DNA of 35,681 nucleotides from Thermoanaerobaculales bacterium (lineage in GTDB: Bacteria; Acidobacteriota; Thermoanaerobaculia; Thermoanaerobaculales; Sulfomarinibacteraceae), in the NCBI GenBank assembly GCA_025456385.1, contig JALOKS010000002.1:1-35681 (forward strand), given 5' to 3'. Made by a program: the position numbers and the translations under genes. Positions 14,704 through 22,572 of the stretch are shown one piece after another. Below the pieces are notes generated by a model. It worked only from the letters and a program-made list of their open reading frames with translations, ran no database searches and was not told the DNA's origin. How positions within the stretch are numbered: position 1 is the first letter of the stretch; each line of letters starts with the position of its first letter.

Positions 14704-15218
14704 GTCGCGCGGCGCCCGGGAGCCGCGATCAGCTCGGCCCAGGCGATCCACAGCGCGACCCCGGCCAGGATCACCACCGACTGCCAGACGACGATGTGCG
14801 CGTCGTTGAACAGCGCCGGGAAGTAGATCCCGATGTAGAACAGCGACACCACACGGACCAGGTTGATGACCTGGATCGCCAGCAGCCCGCCGACCACGCC
14901 GATCACCTTCGCCGACCAGCGGGCCGGGAAGGCGAGCACGCCCGAGATGAAGATCAGGCTGGTGATGAGGCCGTTGCAGCCGTTGAAGATGGTCACGGCG
15001 AAACGGGGCGAGCTGACGACGCAGCCGACGACCGTGGCCTGCTCGCCGAGGAGCCGCAGGGCCGACCCGGAGAGACGGGCGACGAAGGCGGTGTAGGGGG
15101 CGACGAGAGCCGTGTCCACCGGCCGCAGGGCGATGACGGTGAAGCTCGAGCCGAGGACGGCGAGGAAGAGGACGAGGAACCTCGCCTCCGGCCGGCGCCA
15201 GAGCTCGCCGAGCCTCAT
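14700..15218 (-). CDS. xrtH: exosortase H (transpeptidase/protease for C-terminal sorting signals)
   Basis: A polytopic membrane enzyme of 172 residues that by family processes proteins with a PEP-CTERM-like C-terminal signal (IPTLxxWG-CTERM for the XrtH class) during export and surface attachment. The exosortase triad is visible: Cys in FNGCNGLIT, Arg in INLVRVVSLFYIG and His in FNDAHIVVWQ. The short length and the AIQVINLVRVVSLFY block fit class H. The start at ATG 15218 follows GAGGGGG at five bases. It lies 34 bases after the kinase gene in the same direction and overlaps the associated membrane protein gene. No target with a CTERM signal is encoded in the window. Confidence 0.87.
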   Translation of the reverse strand: MRLGELWRRPEARFLVLFLAVLGSSFTVIALRPVDTALVAPYTAFVARLSGSALRLLGEQATVVGCVVSSPRFAVTIFNGCNGLITSLIFISGVLAFPARWSAKVIGVVGGLLAIQVINLVRVVSLFYIGIYFPALFNDAHIVVWQSVVILAGVALWIAWAELIAAPGRRAT

Positions 15219-15252
15219 GAGCGCCCCCTCGGGGACTTCCGATGGGCAGGTG

Positions 15253-17781
15253 TCAGGGACATAGGGCCTCCAGGTCGGCGCACAGCTCGCGGGTGTCGAC
15301 ATAGCGCCGCGCGGGCTCCTTCTCGAGACAGCGCAGGATGATCCGGGCGAGCTCGGCGTCGAGGTCGGGGGCGAGGTCGCGCGGGTCGGGCGGCGGCGTG
15401 GCAAGGTGCGCGTCGATCACGTCGCCGGTGTTGAAGGGCGGGCGGCCGGTCGCGAGGTGGAAGGCGGTGGCGCCGAAGGCGTAGACGTCGGTGGCGGGTG
15501 TCGGCGGCTCGCCGCGGATCTGCTCGGGCGCCATGTAGTACGGCGTTCCGCAGACCGTCGCCGCCTCACCCTCGCTGTGGTCGAGGCGGGCGGCGATCCC
15601 GAAGTCGAGGATCTTCACCTCGTTGTCGGGGGTGACCAGGATGTTGCCGGGCTTGAGGTCGCGGTGGATCACGTGCCGCTCGTGGGCGAAGGCGATCCCC
15701 TCCGCCACCCGGTGGAGGAGCGGGACGAGGTTGGCGCGCACCCGCGCCGGCTCGCTCTTGAGGAGCTTGTCGAGAGCGGCGCCGGGCACGTACTCCATGG
15801 CGATGAAGTAGCCGTCGAAGCCGGTCTCGAAGTCGTGGATGGTGACGATCGCCGGGTGGTTGAGGGTGGCGGCCGCGCGCGCCTCCTGGCCGAGGCGCGC
15901 GGCCTCCTCGGAGGAGGTCGTCCGCAGGACCTTGATGGCCACCTCGCGCTCGAGGCGGGTGTCGCGGGCCTTGTAGACCACGCCCATCCCGCCGCGGCCG
16001 AGCTCGGTCAGGATCTCGTAGCGCTGCTGCGCGGCCTGGGCGGCGGCGGTCGCCTCGGCCTCGCGGGCGGCGGCGGGCGACCGCACGCCCGAGGCCGCCA
16101 CGATGCGGGCGCGCAGTCGCCGCGCGGCGTCGCTGGAGAAGTCGAAGGCGAGGACCCTCTCCACCTGGGCGAGCGCCGCGGCGTGCTCGCCCGCCTCGGC
16201 GAGCTCCTCGGCGAGCGCGATGGCCGGGCCGAGGCGACCGGGTTGGAGCGCGACCCCGATGACGGCGCGCTGCAGGACGGCGATGGCCACCGCGTGCGAG
16301 CGGTGCTGCTTCGCCCAGTCGGCCAGGCTGAGAACCACATGGGGGATGTCCGGGACCGGGCCGGGGTAGCTCTGCAGCACCTCGCAGGCCTCTCCGGGCA
16401 TGTTGGCCCGGTGCAGCACCACGAGGGCGTCCTGGAGGTAGCCGAGGCGGGCCATGCAGTGGGCGCTGCGGTGGGTGTTGCCGAGGCCGCGGTAGAGCTG
16501 GAGGGCGCGCTCGTCCTCTCCGGCGCGCTCGGCGCAGCGGGCCGCGGCTTCGATGTCCCCGGCGAGCTCGTGCATGTCGCTCGCCTCGCCCCAGCGGTTG
16601 AGGCGCTCGAGGATGCCCGCCGCCTCCGGCCACAGCTGCGCGTTGACCGCGAGCTCGGCGGCGCCCTCGAGCTCGTTGTGGGCGACGAGCTTGGCGACCG
16701 CCTCGGCGGCACGTCCCGAGGCCCCGAGGACCTCGACCATCTCCTGGCGCAGCCCGAGCTCGGCGAGGACCGGAACCAGGACCTCCTCCTCGCGCTCGAT
16801 CTGGGCCCGCAGGCGGCGGGCCTCCGGAGACTCCGGCCCGCGCTTCTGCTCGCTGGCCGCCAGCTGATCGCGCAGCAGTGCGAGCTGGCGCACCCGCAGG
16901 CGCGCCGCCTCCTGGTGGTGGCCCGCCTCCGACTCGGCGGCCGCCGCGTCGCGCATCATGCCCGTGCGGCGGAAGATCTCGGCCGCGCGCCCGTGCTCGC
17001 CCGCCTTCCGCCAGGCGAGAGCCGCGGCCTGCCAGTTGCCCTCGATCTCGTGCAGCCGCGCCAGCGCGCGGTGGTCGCCTTTGTGCTCGACGGCGCGCCG
17101 GGCCGCGGGCAGCGACGGGTGCGAGGCGCTCAGGCGGCCCTCCTCGAGAGCGATCAGGGCGGCGCCGGCCGCACGCTGCGGCTCGCCGGCCCGCAGCCAC
17201 ACCTCGACCGCCTCGTCGTAGCGCCCGCGGCTGGTCAGCCACTCGGCGAGGTCGCGGTCGCAGCGGAGGGCGGCCGCGACGTCGCCGCTGCGCCGCAGCA
17301 GCCGCGAGGCCTCGGCGAGGTTGTGGCCGCCCGCCCGCCGCAGGAGCTCCGCCGCCTCGTGCTCGTCGCCGAGGCGCAGGGCGACGCGGGCAGCGTCCTG
17401 CCAGGCGCGTGCCTTTCGGAACAGGGCGAGGGCGGCCTTGAGCTTGCCCTCCTTGAACTGGATCTCGGCCGCGCCGCGGTAGTCGCCGCGGGCGACCAGC
17501 GTGCGCACGAGGCGCTGCTCGGGGGTCGCCGTGAGGAGGAGCTGGTACAGGCCCCAGACGATCAGGGCTCCGGCGACCGCGTTGGCCGCCACGGTCACCG
17601 CCGGCTGGGCGATGAGGGCCACCAGGGGGTTGTGGGCGAGGCCCTCGAGGCGCAGCGCAGCGGCCACCCAGGGCAGGTTGAAGGCGGCCGCGAGGACGAG
17701 GCCGCCGATGAATGCGCTCAGCGCCCGCGTGACGCGCGCAGACCCGACCATGAGCAGCACGAGGCAGCTGAGCGGCTCCAT
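15253..17781 (-). CDS. membrane-anchored TPR-rich Ser/Thr protein kinase
   Basis: 842 residues. Two or three hydrophobic segments (about 5-83) anchor the N-terminus. Residues about 90-560 form a long series of TPR-like helical repeats (recurring W-x-x-AA and AAEL patterns). Residues about 586-840 are a complete Hanks-type kinase: GRGGMGVVY glycine loop, VAIKVL Lys, HRDLKPGN near 705, DFG near 725 and CGTPYYMAPEQ. All catalytic residues are present. Bacterial kinases of this family more often place the kinase first, so a kinase at the far C-terminus is less usual. It precedes xrtH by 34 bases and is likely cotranscribed. ATG at 17781 after GAGGGCGG. Substrates unknown. Confidence 0.92.
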   Translation of the reverse strand: MEPLSCLVLLMVGSARVTRALSAFIGGLVLAAAFNLPWVAAALRLEGLAHNPLVALIAQPAVTVAANAVAGALIVWGLYQLLLTATPEQRLVRTLVARGDYRGAAEIQFKEGKLKAALALFRKARAWQDAARVALRLGDEHEAAELLRRAGGHNLAEASRLLRRSGDVAAALRCDRDLAEWLTSRGRYDEAVEVWLRAGEPQRAAGAALIALEEGRLSASHPSLPAARRAVEHKGDHRALARLHEIEGNWQAAALAWRKAGEHGRAAEIFRRTGMMRDAAAAESEAGHHQEAARLRVRQLALLRDQLAASEQKRGPESPEARRLRAQIEREEEVLVPVLAELGLRQEMVEVLGASGRAAEAVAKLVAHNELEGAAELAVNAQLWPEAAGILERLNRWGEASDMHELAGDIEAAARCAERAGEDERALQLYRGLGNTHRSAHCMARLGYLQDALVVLHRANMPGEACEVLQSYPGPVPDIPHVVLSLADWAKQHRSHAVAIAVLQRAVIGVALQPGRLGPAIALAEELAEAGEHAAALAQVERVLAFDFSSDAARRLRARIVAASGVRSPAAAREAEATAAAQAAQQRYEILTELGRGGMGVVYKARDTRLEREVAIKVLRTTSSEEAARLGQEARAAATLNHPAIVTIHDFETGFDGYFIAMEYVPGAALDKLLKSEPARVRANLVPLLHRVAEGIAFAHERHVIHRDLKPGNILVTPDNEVKILDFGIAARLDHSEGEAATVCGTPYYMAPEQIRGEPPTPATDVYAFGATAFHLATGRPPFNTGDVIDAHLATPPPDPRDLAPDLDAELARIILRCLEKEPARRYVDTRELCADLEALCP

Positions 17782-17808
17782 CCGCCCTCATTCTAGCAGC
17801 GGGGTGCG

Positions 17809-17838
17809 GTTGAAATTTAATGGGATCTCGCTCATATT
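17809..17838 (+). promoter_or_regulatory. candidate heat-shock-like promoter for the DnaJ gene
   Basis: GTTGAAA (17809-17815), 15 bases, then CTCATAT (17831-17837) resembles the RpoH pattern CTTGAAA-N13/15-CCCCATnT. Read as a housekeeping promoter it is TTGAAA (17810-17815), 17 bases, CATATT (17833-17838), also good. Either gives a start point near 17844 and a leader of about 45 bases. No CIRCE inverted repeat is visible. Confidence 0.5.
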
Positions 17839-17888
17839 TCGGTCTGGCGCGATGGGTCGTCGACCTCGGTGGCGGCTCGGGAGGCGAT

Positions 17889-18917
17889 GTGGCTGTCGAC
17901 TACTACAGGGTTCTCGGTGTCGACCGCTCGGCCGACGCGGCCGAGATCAAGAAGGCCTATCGCAAGCTGGCGCGCAAGCACCACCCCGACGTCAACCCCG
18001 ACAACCCGGAGGCGGAGAAGCGGTTCAAGGAGATCCAGGAGGCCTATGCCGTTCTCTCCGACCCCGACAAGCGCCGCCAGTACGACACCTTCGGCCGGGT
18101 CGACGGGGCGCCGGACGCGGGCTTCGACCCCTTCCGGCGGACGGGCTCGTCGTGGCGGAACGCGGGCGGCGGCTTCCGGGTCGACGTCTCGGACTTCGGA
18201 GCGCCGGGCGGCGGCTTCCAGGATCTCGGCGACCTCTTCGGCGACCTCTTCGGCGGCCGGCGCGCGGCGCGTGCCGCCGGGCCGCGGCAGGGCGCCGACC
18301 AGGAGGTGGAGGTCGAGGTTCCCTTCCAGGAGGCGGTCCGCGGGACCACGGTCACGATTCCGGTCCAGCGGCAGGTGCAGTGCGGCACCTGCGGCGGCGA
18401 CGGCACCACCGACGGGCGGGCCTGCCCGGGCTGCCGCGGCTCGGGCGTGGTGGTCTCGACCGAACGGTTGCGGGTCAAGGTGCCGGAGGGCGTCGCCGAC
18501 GGCCAGCGGGTGCGGGTGGCGGGCAAGGGGACGGAGGGCCGCGGCGGGGCCGGCGCCGGCGACCTCTTCGTCCGGGTGAAGGTGCGGCCGCACCGCTTCT
18601 TCACCCGCCAGGGGGATGACGTCCACACCACGGTCCCGGTCACCTTCAGCGAGGCCTACCGCGGCGCCGAGATCGAGGTCGGCACCATCCACGGCCCGGT
18701 GCGGGCCAAGGTGCCGCCCGGCACGAGCTCGGGCCGGACCTTCCGCCTGCGCGGCAAGGGCATCCGCAACACCCGGACCCGGGCCTACGGCGACCACCTC
18801 TACACGGTGCAGATCGTCGTTCCGAAGGTGATGTCGCCGGCCGGCGAGGAGGCCGCGCGCGCCGTCGCCGAGCTCTACCAGTCCAACCCCAGGGAGGACC
18901 TGCCGACCGGTCTCTGA
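17889..18917 (+). CDS. DnaJ-family co-chaperone with a reduced zinc-binding region
   Basis: A 342-residue Hsp40 that stimulates DnaK ATPase activity and delivers substrates. J-domain at about residues 3-66 with the essential HPD (KHHPDVN), then a Gly/Phe-rich linker with FGDLFGDLFGG, then two beta-sandwich substrate-binding domains. Classical DnaJ has four CxxCxGxG repeats; only two are present (CGTCGGDG, CPGCRGSG), enough for one zinc site, so it lies between DnaJ and CbpA types. GTG at 17889 is chosen because GGGAGG is at 17878-17884; an in-frame ATG at 17820 has no Shine-Dalgarno and lies within the promoter. Divergent from the kinase operon, convergent with def. Confidence 0.88.
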   Translation: MAVDYYRVLGVDRSADAAEIKKAYRKLARKHHPDVNPDNPEAEKRFKEIQEAYAVLSDPDKRRQYDTFGRVDGAPDAGFDPFRRTGSSWRNAGGGFRVDVSDFGAPGGGFQDLGDLFGDLFGGRRAARAAGPRQGADQEVEVEVPFQEAVRGTTVTIPVQRQVQCGTCGGDGTTDGRACPGCRGSGVVVSTERLRVKVPEGVADGQRVRVAGKGTEGRGGAGAGDLFVRVKVRPHRFFTRQGDDVHTTVPVTFSEAYRGAEIEVGTIHGPVRAKVPPGTSSGRTFRLRGKGIRNTRTRAYGDHLYTVQIVVPKVMSPAGEEAARAVAELYQSNPREDLPTGL

Positions 18918-19033
18918 ATCCGGAATTCAGAATTCGGAATTCGGAATTCGGGAATGGGGATTGCGGCATCAGGAATTCCCCGCTCCACGTCACCGGGCGG
19001 GTGGGTGGCATTCCGAATTCCGAAATCGTCATT
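18918..19033. repeat. paired inverted GAATTCG arrays between convergent genes
   Basis: Left array at 18921-18953: about four 7-bp units GAATTCA/GAATTCG. Right array at about 19010-19033 in inverted orientation: ATTCCGAATTCCGAAAT. Between them lie GGGCGGGTGGGTGG (18995-19008), the G-rich form of the border motif seen at other arrays, and a further GGAATTCCCC. The whole 118-base gap between the DnaJ stop and the def stop is taken up by this element. It could double as a bidirectional terminator. Confidence 0.85.
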
Positions 19034-19035
19034 CT

Positions 19036-19560
19036 CTACGGTGTCGCGGCCCAGACCCCGAGCTTCCGCATCCTGCTCACGCGGCGCAGGAAGAGCTGCC
19101 GTTTGACCCCCCGCAGGTGGTGGACGAGGAGCACGCCGTCGAGGTGGTCGATCTCGTGGCAGACGGCCTGCGCGAGCAGGCCGTCGGCGGCGAGCTCCCG
19201 CCAGCGCCCGCCTTCGTCCTGGGCGCGGACGGTGAGGGCTGTCGGTCGCGCGATGGTCGTGAAGAGGCCCGGGAAGGACAGACAGCCCTCCTCGAGCTGC
19301 TGACGGCCCTGGCTGCGGACGACGGTGGGGTTCGCGAGCACGATGCCGGCGCCCTCCTCCCGCCCCACCGACAGGTCGATCACGGCGAGCCGGAGGTTGA
19401 CCCCGATCTGCGGGGCGGCGAGACCGAGCCCGGGAGCCCGCCGCGCGGACTCGAAGAGCTCCGCGACGAGGCTCTGCAGCCGGTCGCCGAAGTCCTCGAC
19501 CGGGTCATTGGGCGCCTCGAGCCGCGGGTCGCCGTAGACCAGGATCGGCCGCAGGCTCAC
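19036..19560 (-). CDS. def: peptide deformylase
   Basis: Removes the formyl group from the N-terminal Met of nascent proteins; metal-dependent. All three family motifs are present in 174 residues: GLGLAAPQIG (44-53), EEGCLSFPG with metal ligand Cys93, and CHEIDHLDG with His135, Glu136 and His139. The start is a GTG at 19558-19560 overlapping the stop of the TPR-cNMP gene, so it is the last gene of a three-gene operon. No fmt is adjacent, unlike in many genomes. Confidence 0.96.
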   Translation of the reverse strand: MSLRPILVYGDPRLEAPNDPVEDFGDRLQSLVAELFESARRAPGLGLAAPQIGVNLRLAVIDLSVGREEGAGIVLANPTVVRSQGRQQLEEGCLSFPGLFTTIARPTALTVRAQDEGGRWRELAADGLLAQAVCHEIDHLDGVLLVHHLRGVKRQLFLRRVSRMRKLGVWAATP

Positions 19561-20423
19561 GCCCCGCTCCCCCTGGCCGCGGGCGGCCTGCCCTTCCCCC
19601 GCAGGCGCCGGATCACCGCTTCGACCGCCTGGTGGGCGCGCTGCCGGCAGAAGTCGTCGAGGGTCGTCAGCACCTCGGGGTGCTCCCGCGCGATCTCGTC
19701 GACCGCGGCGCGGTCGAGCTCGATGGCCGAGACCTTGGTGCCGGCGGTGATGGTGGCGGTGCGCGGCTTGCCGGTGAGCAGCGAGACCTCGCCGAAGAAG
19801 TCGCCGGGGCCGAGCTCGGCCAGCGGCAGGTTGGCGCCGTCCTCTGCGCGGGTGAAGACCTTCACCGTGCCGCCGACGATGAGGAAGAGACTCGCCCCCG
19901 GCTCGCCCTCGGTGACGATGATGTCGCCCTCGTCGTAGGAGCGCAGCTTCGTCGAGGCGAGGATCTGCACCAGGGTCTCGCGCTCGAAGGAGGCGAAGAG
20001 GGAGGAGGCCTGGAGCTCCTTGAGCTCCTCGGTGTCATCCGACGCCTGCTCGGTCAGGGCGGTTCCGGCCTTGCGGCGCCGCTCGGCGGCGATCGTGCTC
20101 TGCTGGTTCTCCTCGATCAGACGCGCGAGCTCCGCGTGCACTTCCTGCGCCGGGTCGAGGCGGAGGATCTTCTTGTAGATGGCGATCGCGCGGGCGTAGA
20201 AGCCGTCCCGAGCCTGCGCCTCGGCGATGCCGTAGAGGACGTGGACAGCGCGCGTACGGTCCCCCTTGAGCTCGAGGACGTCGGCCTGGCGCAGGCGCAG
20301 GTTGAGCTGGTCGGGGTTGCGACGCAGCTCGGCGGTGATGGCCGCGAGGGCCTTGTCGTACTCCTTGGCGGCCAGGAGGTGCTCGAGGCCGTCGATCGCG
20401 ACGCGCTTGCTTCCGAGCTTCAT
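19557..20423 (-). CDS. TPR and cyclic-nucleotide-binding-domain protein
   Basis: A 288-residue cytoplasmic protein with TPR-like helices at about 10-105 (AKEYDKALAAITAELRRNPDQ; FYARAIAIYKKILRLDP), a charged linker and a CRP-type cyclic-nucleotide-binding fold at about 135-260. The phosphate-binding cassette reads FFGEVSLLTGKPRTATI, retaining the Gly-Glu and the Arg that contact the ligand. There is no DNA-binding HTH, so output is probably by protein interaction. Coupled to the deaminase gene upstream (ATGA overlap at 20420-20423) and to def downstream (GTGA). The ligand and partner cannot be told from sequence. Confidence 0.85.
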   Translation of the reverse strand: MKLGSKRVAIDGLEHLLAAKEYDKALAAITAELRRNPDQLNLRLRQADVLELKGDRTRAVHVLYGIAEAQARDGFYARAIAIYKKILRLDPAQEVHAELARLIEENQQSTIAAERRRKAGTALTEQASDDTEELKELQASSLFASFERETLVQILASTKLRSYDEGDIIVTEGEPGASLFLIVGGTVKVFTRAEDGANLPLAELGPGDFFGEVSLLTGKPRTATITAGTKVSAIELDRAAVDEIAREHPEVLTTLDDFCRQRAHQAVEAVIRRLRGKGRPPAARGSGA

Positions 20424-21772
20424 GCCCGCTCCTCCATCCGTCGCCGGGTCGCCTCCCAGGCGTCGCCGACGCGCTGCGCGAGCGCCACCGGGTCGGCGGC
20501 GACGAGCGTGCCGTCGACGACCAGCGGCCTCCCCGCGACGAGCACGTGGCGCACCATCTGGGCGCTGCCGCCGAACACGATGCGCGACGCGGGGTCCCCC
20601 GCCGGCAGCATCGACCAGTCTTCGAGATCAACCACCACGAGGTCGGCCGCCTTCCCGGCCTCGAGGGTGCCGATCTCGTGCCCGAGGTGCAGCGCCGCCG
20701 CGCCGTCGCGGGTCGCCATGGCGAGCACCCGCCAGGGGTCGATCGCCGCCGGGCCGTGGCGCAGTGCCGGCAGGGTCGCGGCGAGCGCCATCTCGTGAAA
20801 CACCGACAGGCGGTTGTTGCAGGGGGGGCCGTCGGCCCCGAGCGCGACCCGGACCCCGGCGGCGAGCAGGGCGGGCACGTCGGCGATACCCGAGCCGAGC
20901 TTGAGGTTGGCGCCGGGGCAGTGGCAGATGGTGGTCCCGGTCGCCGCCAGCAGCTCGCGGTCACCCGGCTCGAGGTGGATGCCGTGGGCGAGAACCACGT
21001 CCCCGCCGGTCAGGCCGCAGCGGTCCAGGTAGCTGATGTTGCCGCAGCCCGTGAGGCCGCGCACCGCCTCGACCTCGGCGCGGCTCTCGGCGGCGTGGGT
21101 GGCGAGCAGCCAGCCCCTGCCGCGGGCGAGCGCGACGCAGCCCGCGAGCAGCTCCGGCGTGCACGAGAGCGCGAAGCGCGGCGCCACCACGTAGCTCAGC
21201 CGCCCGTCCGCGGCGCCGTGCCAGCGGTCGCCGAGCTCGGCCGCTTCGGCGAGCGAGCGATCCCGGTCCTCGAGCAGGGCCGCCGGTGTCCCCTCGCCGA
21301 GGTCCATGTGGGTCTTGCCGGAGCAGAGGCGGACGCCGAGCCGGGCGGCCGCCCGGAAGACCCGCTCGTGATCGTGGGTGGTGCCGAAGTCGAGGGCCGC
21401 GGTGGTGCCGCCGCAGAGCAGCTCGGCGATGCCCAGCTCGGCCGCAGCCTCGACGGCGTCGCCGTCGAGCGCCGCCTCGTAGGGCAGGGTGCGCAGGCGC
21501 AGCCAGTCGAGCAGCTCGAGGCCCTCGGCCTGGTGGCGGAGCAGCGACTGCACGACGTGGACATGGCCCTGGACGAAGCCGGGCAGTACCGCGGCCCCGC
21601 CTGCGTCGAGCACCCGCCGGCCGGCCGCCGCCTCGGCGTCGAGCTTTCCGACGGCCTCGATGCGGCCGCCGCGAACCGCGACGTCACCGACGAAGAACTC
21701 GCGGTCCCGGGCCATCGGGACCACCAGCCCGCCGCGGATGAGAAGCGCGTCGTCGTGCTGCCGCGTCGTCAT
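20420..21772 (-). CDS. amidohydrolase of the TrzA/MtaD/SsnA deaminase group
   Basis: A cytoplasmic metal-dependent deaminase, probably of an adenosine-type substrate (5'-deoxyadenosine, methylthioadenosine or S-adenosylhomocysteine are candidates; guanine-type purines are also possible). 450 residues with the whole ligand set of the superfamily: His70 and His72 (GHVHVV), His226 (THAAES), His263 (LAHGIHL) and Asp314 (GADGPP). The segment CPGANLKLGSGIADVPAL is typical of this subgroup. ATG at 21772 is 13 bases after a TACAAT, and no Shine-Dalgarno precedes it, suggesting a nearly leaderless message. First gene of the operon with TPR-cNMP and def. Confidence 0.87.
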   Translation of the reverse strand: MTTRQHDDALLIRGGLVVPMARDREFFVGDVAVRGGRIEAVGKLDAEAAAGRRVLDAGGAAVLPGFVQGHVHVVQSLLRHQAEGLELLDWLRLRTLPYEAALDGDAVEAAAELGIAELLCGGTTAALDFGTTHDHERVFRAAARLGVRLCSGKTHMDLGEGTPAALLEDRDRSLAEAAELGDRWHGAADGRLSYVVAPRFALSCTPELLAGCVALARGRGWLLATHAAESRAEVEAVRGLTGCGNISYLDRCGLTGGDVVLAHGIHLEPGDRELLAATGTTICHCPGANLKLGSGIADVPALLAAGVRVALGADGPPCNNRLSVFHEMALAATLPALRHGPAAIDPWRVLAMATRDGAAALHLGHEIGTLEAGKAADLVVVDLEDWSMLPAGDPASRIVFGGSAQMVRHVLVAGRPLVVDGTLVAADPVALAQRVGDAWEATRRRMEERA

Positions 21773-21784
21773 GGTCTGGCCACG

Positions 21785-21790
21785 ATTGTA
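21785..21790 (-). promoter_or_regulatory. candidate -10 of the deaminase-def operon
   Basis: TACAAT on the minus strand, 12-13 bases upstream of the ATG. The start point would lie about six bases before the start codon. No convincing -35 is seen in the GC-rich sequence upstream. Confidence 0.4.
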
Positions 21791-21846
21791 GCCCGCATCG
21801 CTCGCGAGATCCGTCGCGGGAGCCGCCAGGGACGAGTGCGGCCGAG

Positions 21847-22572
21847 CTACCGCGGAGGCTGCGTCCCGGCCTTGAAGGCGGCGAGGGTGTCGCCGATCAG
21901 CCGGGCGGCCTCGTCGACGGTGTCGACGAGCGTCGGCAGGCGGAGGTCCTCGGCCTCGACGTAGCCGTGCGCGAGGGCCTCGCTCTCGAACCAGCTCCGG
22001 AGGCCGCGCCAGAACCGTCCGTAGAGCAGGAAGGGGGTCGGCGGCAGGTGGCGGACCTGCAGCAGCTGCCACACCATCATGGCCTCGAGGGTCGAGCCGA
22101 GACCCCCGGGGAAGACGACGAAGGCGGAGGACAGGCGCACGAAGTGGTGCAGCCGGGAGAAGAAGGTGCGGTGGCGGTAGACCTGCTCGACGAAGGGTGT
22201 CGTGCCGTCGTCGCTGACCAGGCGCACCGGGAGATCGCCACCGGCGGTCCCCGCCAGCCCGCCCCCGGATGCGCCCTGGTCCACCGCGTGCATGAGCCCG
22301 CCGCCGCCGCCGCTGACGATCTCGCAGCCGGCAGCGGCGAGCCGTGCGGCCAGCTCCCGCGCCTCGGCGAAGAGGGGATCCGAGGCGGCGATCCGGCCGG
22401 AGCCGAAGATCGAGACCCGGAAGCGCTCCAGGTTGCGGGGCTGCAGGCGCTCGAGCGACTCGATCGTCTCCCAGAGCTGGGCGACCGAACGGTCGATGAT
22501 CTGCACGATGTCGACTGCGGAGTCGTCGCGGCGACCGTGGTCGGCGCGCGGCGCCTCGTCGCCGCCGATCAC
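21847..22572 (-). CDS. LOG-family Rossmann-fold protein (putative nucleoside monophosphate phosphoribohydrolase)
   Basis: A 241-residue member of the LOG (formerly 'lysine decarboxylase') family, which hydrolyses nucleoside 5'-monophosphates such as cytokinin or purine nucleotides to base and ribose 5-phosphate. VSIFGSGRI, the nucleotide-binding SGGGGGLMHAVDQGA and FPGGLGSTLEAM (family pattern PGGxGTxxE, with Ser for Thr) are present, as is an Arg-rich helix HRTFFSRLHHFVRL before it. The N-terminal ~45 residues are extra. GTG at 22572 overlaps the P-loop kinase stop as GTGA, so the two are coupled. The substrate is not predictable. Confidence 0.82.
   Translation of the reverse strand: MIGGDEAPRADHGRRDDSAVDIVQIIDRSVAQLWETIESLERLQPRNLERFRVSIFGSGRIAASDPLFAEARELAARLAAAGCEIVSGGGGGLMHAVDQGASGGGLAGTAGGDLPVRLVSDDGTTPFVEQVYRHRTFFSRLHHFVRLSSAFVVFPGGLGSTLEAMMVWQLLQVRHLPPTPFLLYGRFWRGLRSWFESEALAHGYVEAEDLRLPTLVDTVDEAARLIGDTLAAFKAGTQPPR

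Noticed and set aside
17820..17888. N-terminal extension of the DnaJ protein from an ATG at 17820
   Set aside because: The 23 extra residues do not resemble a J-domain leader, there is no Shine-Dalgarno, and the region holds the promoter.
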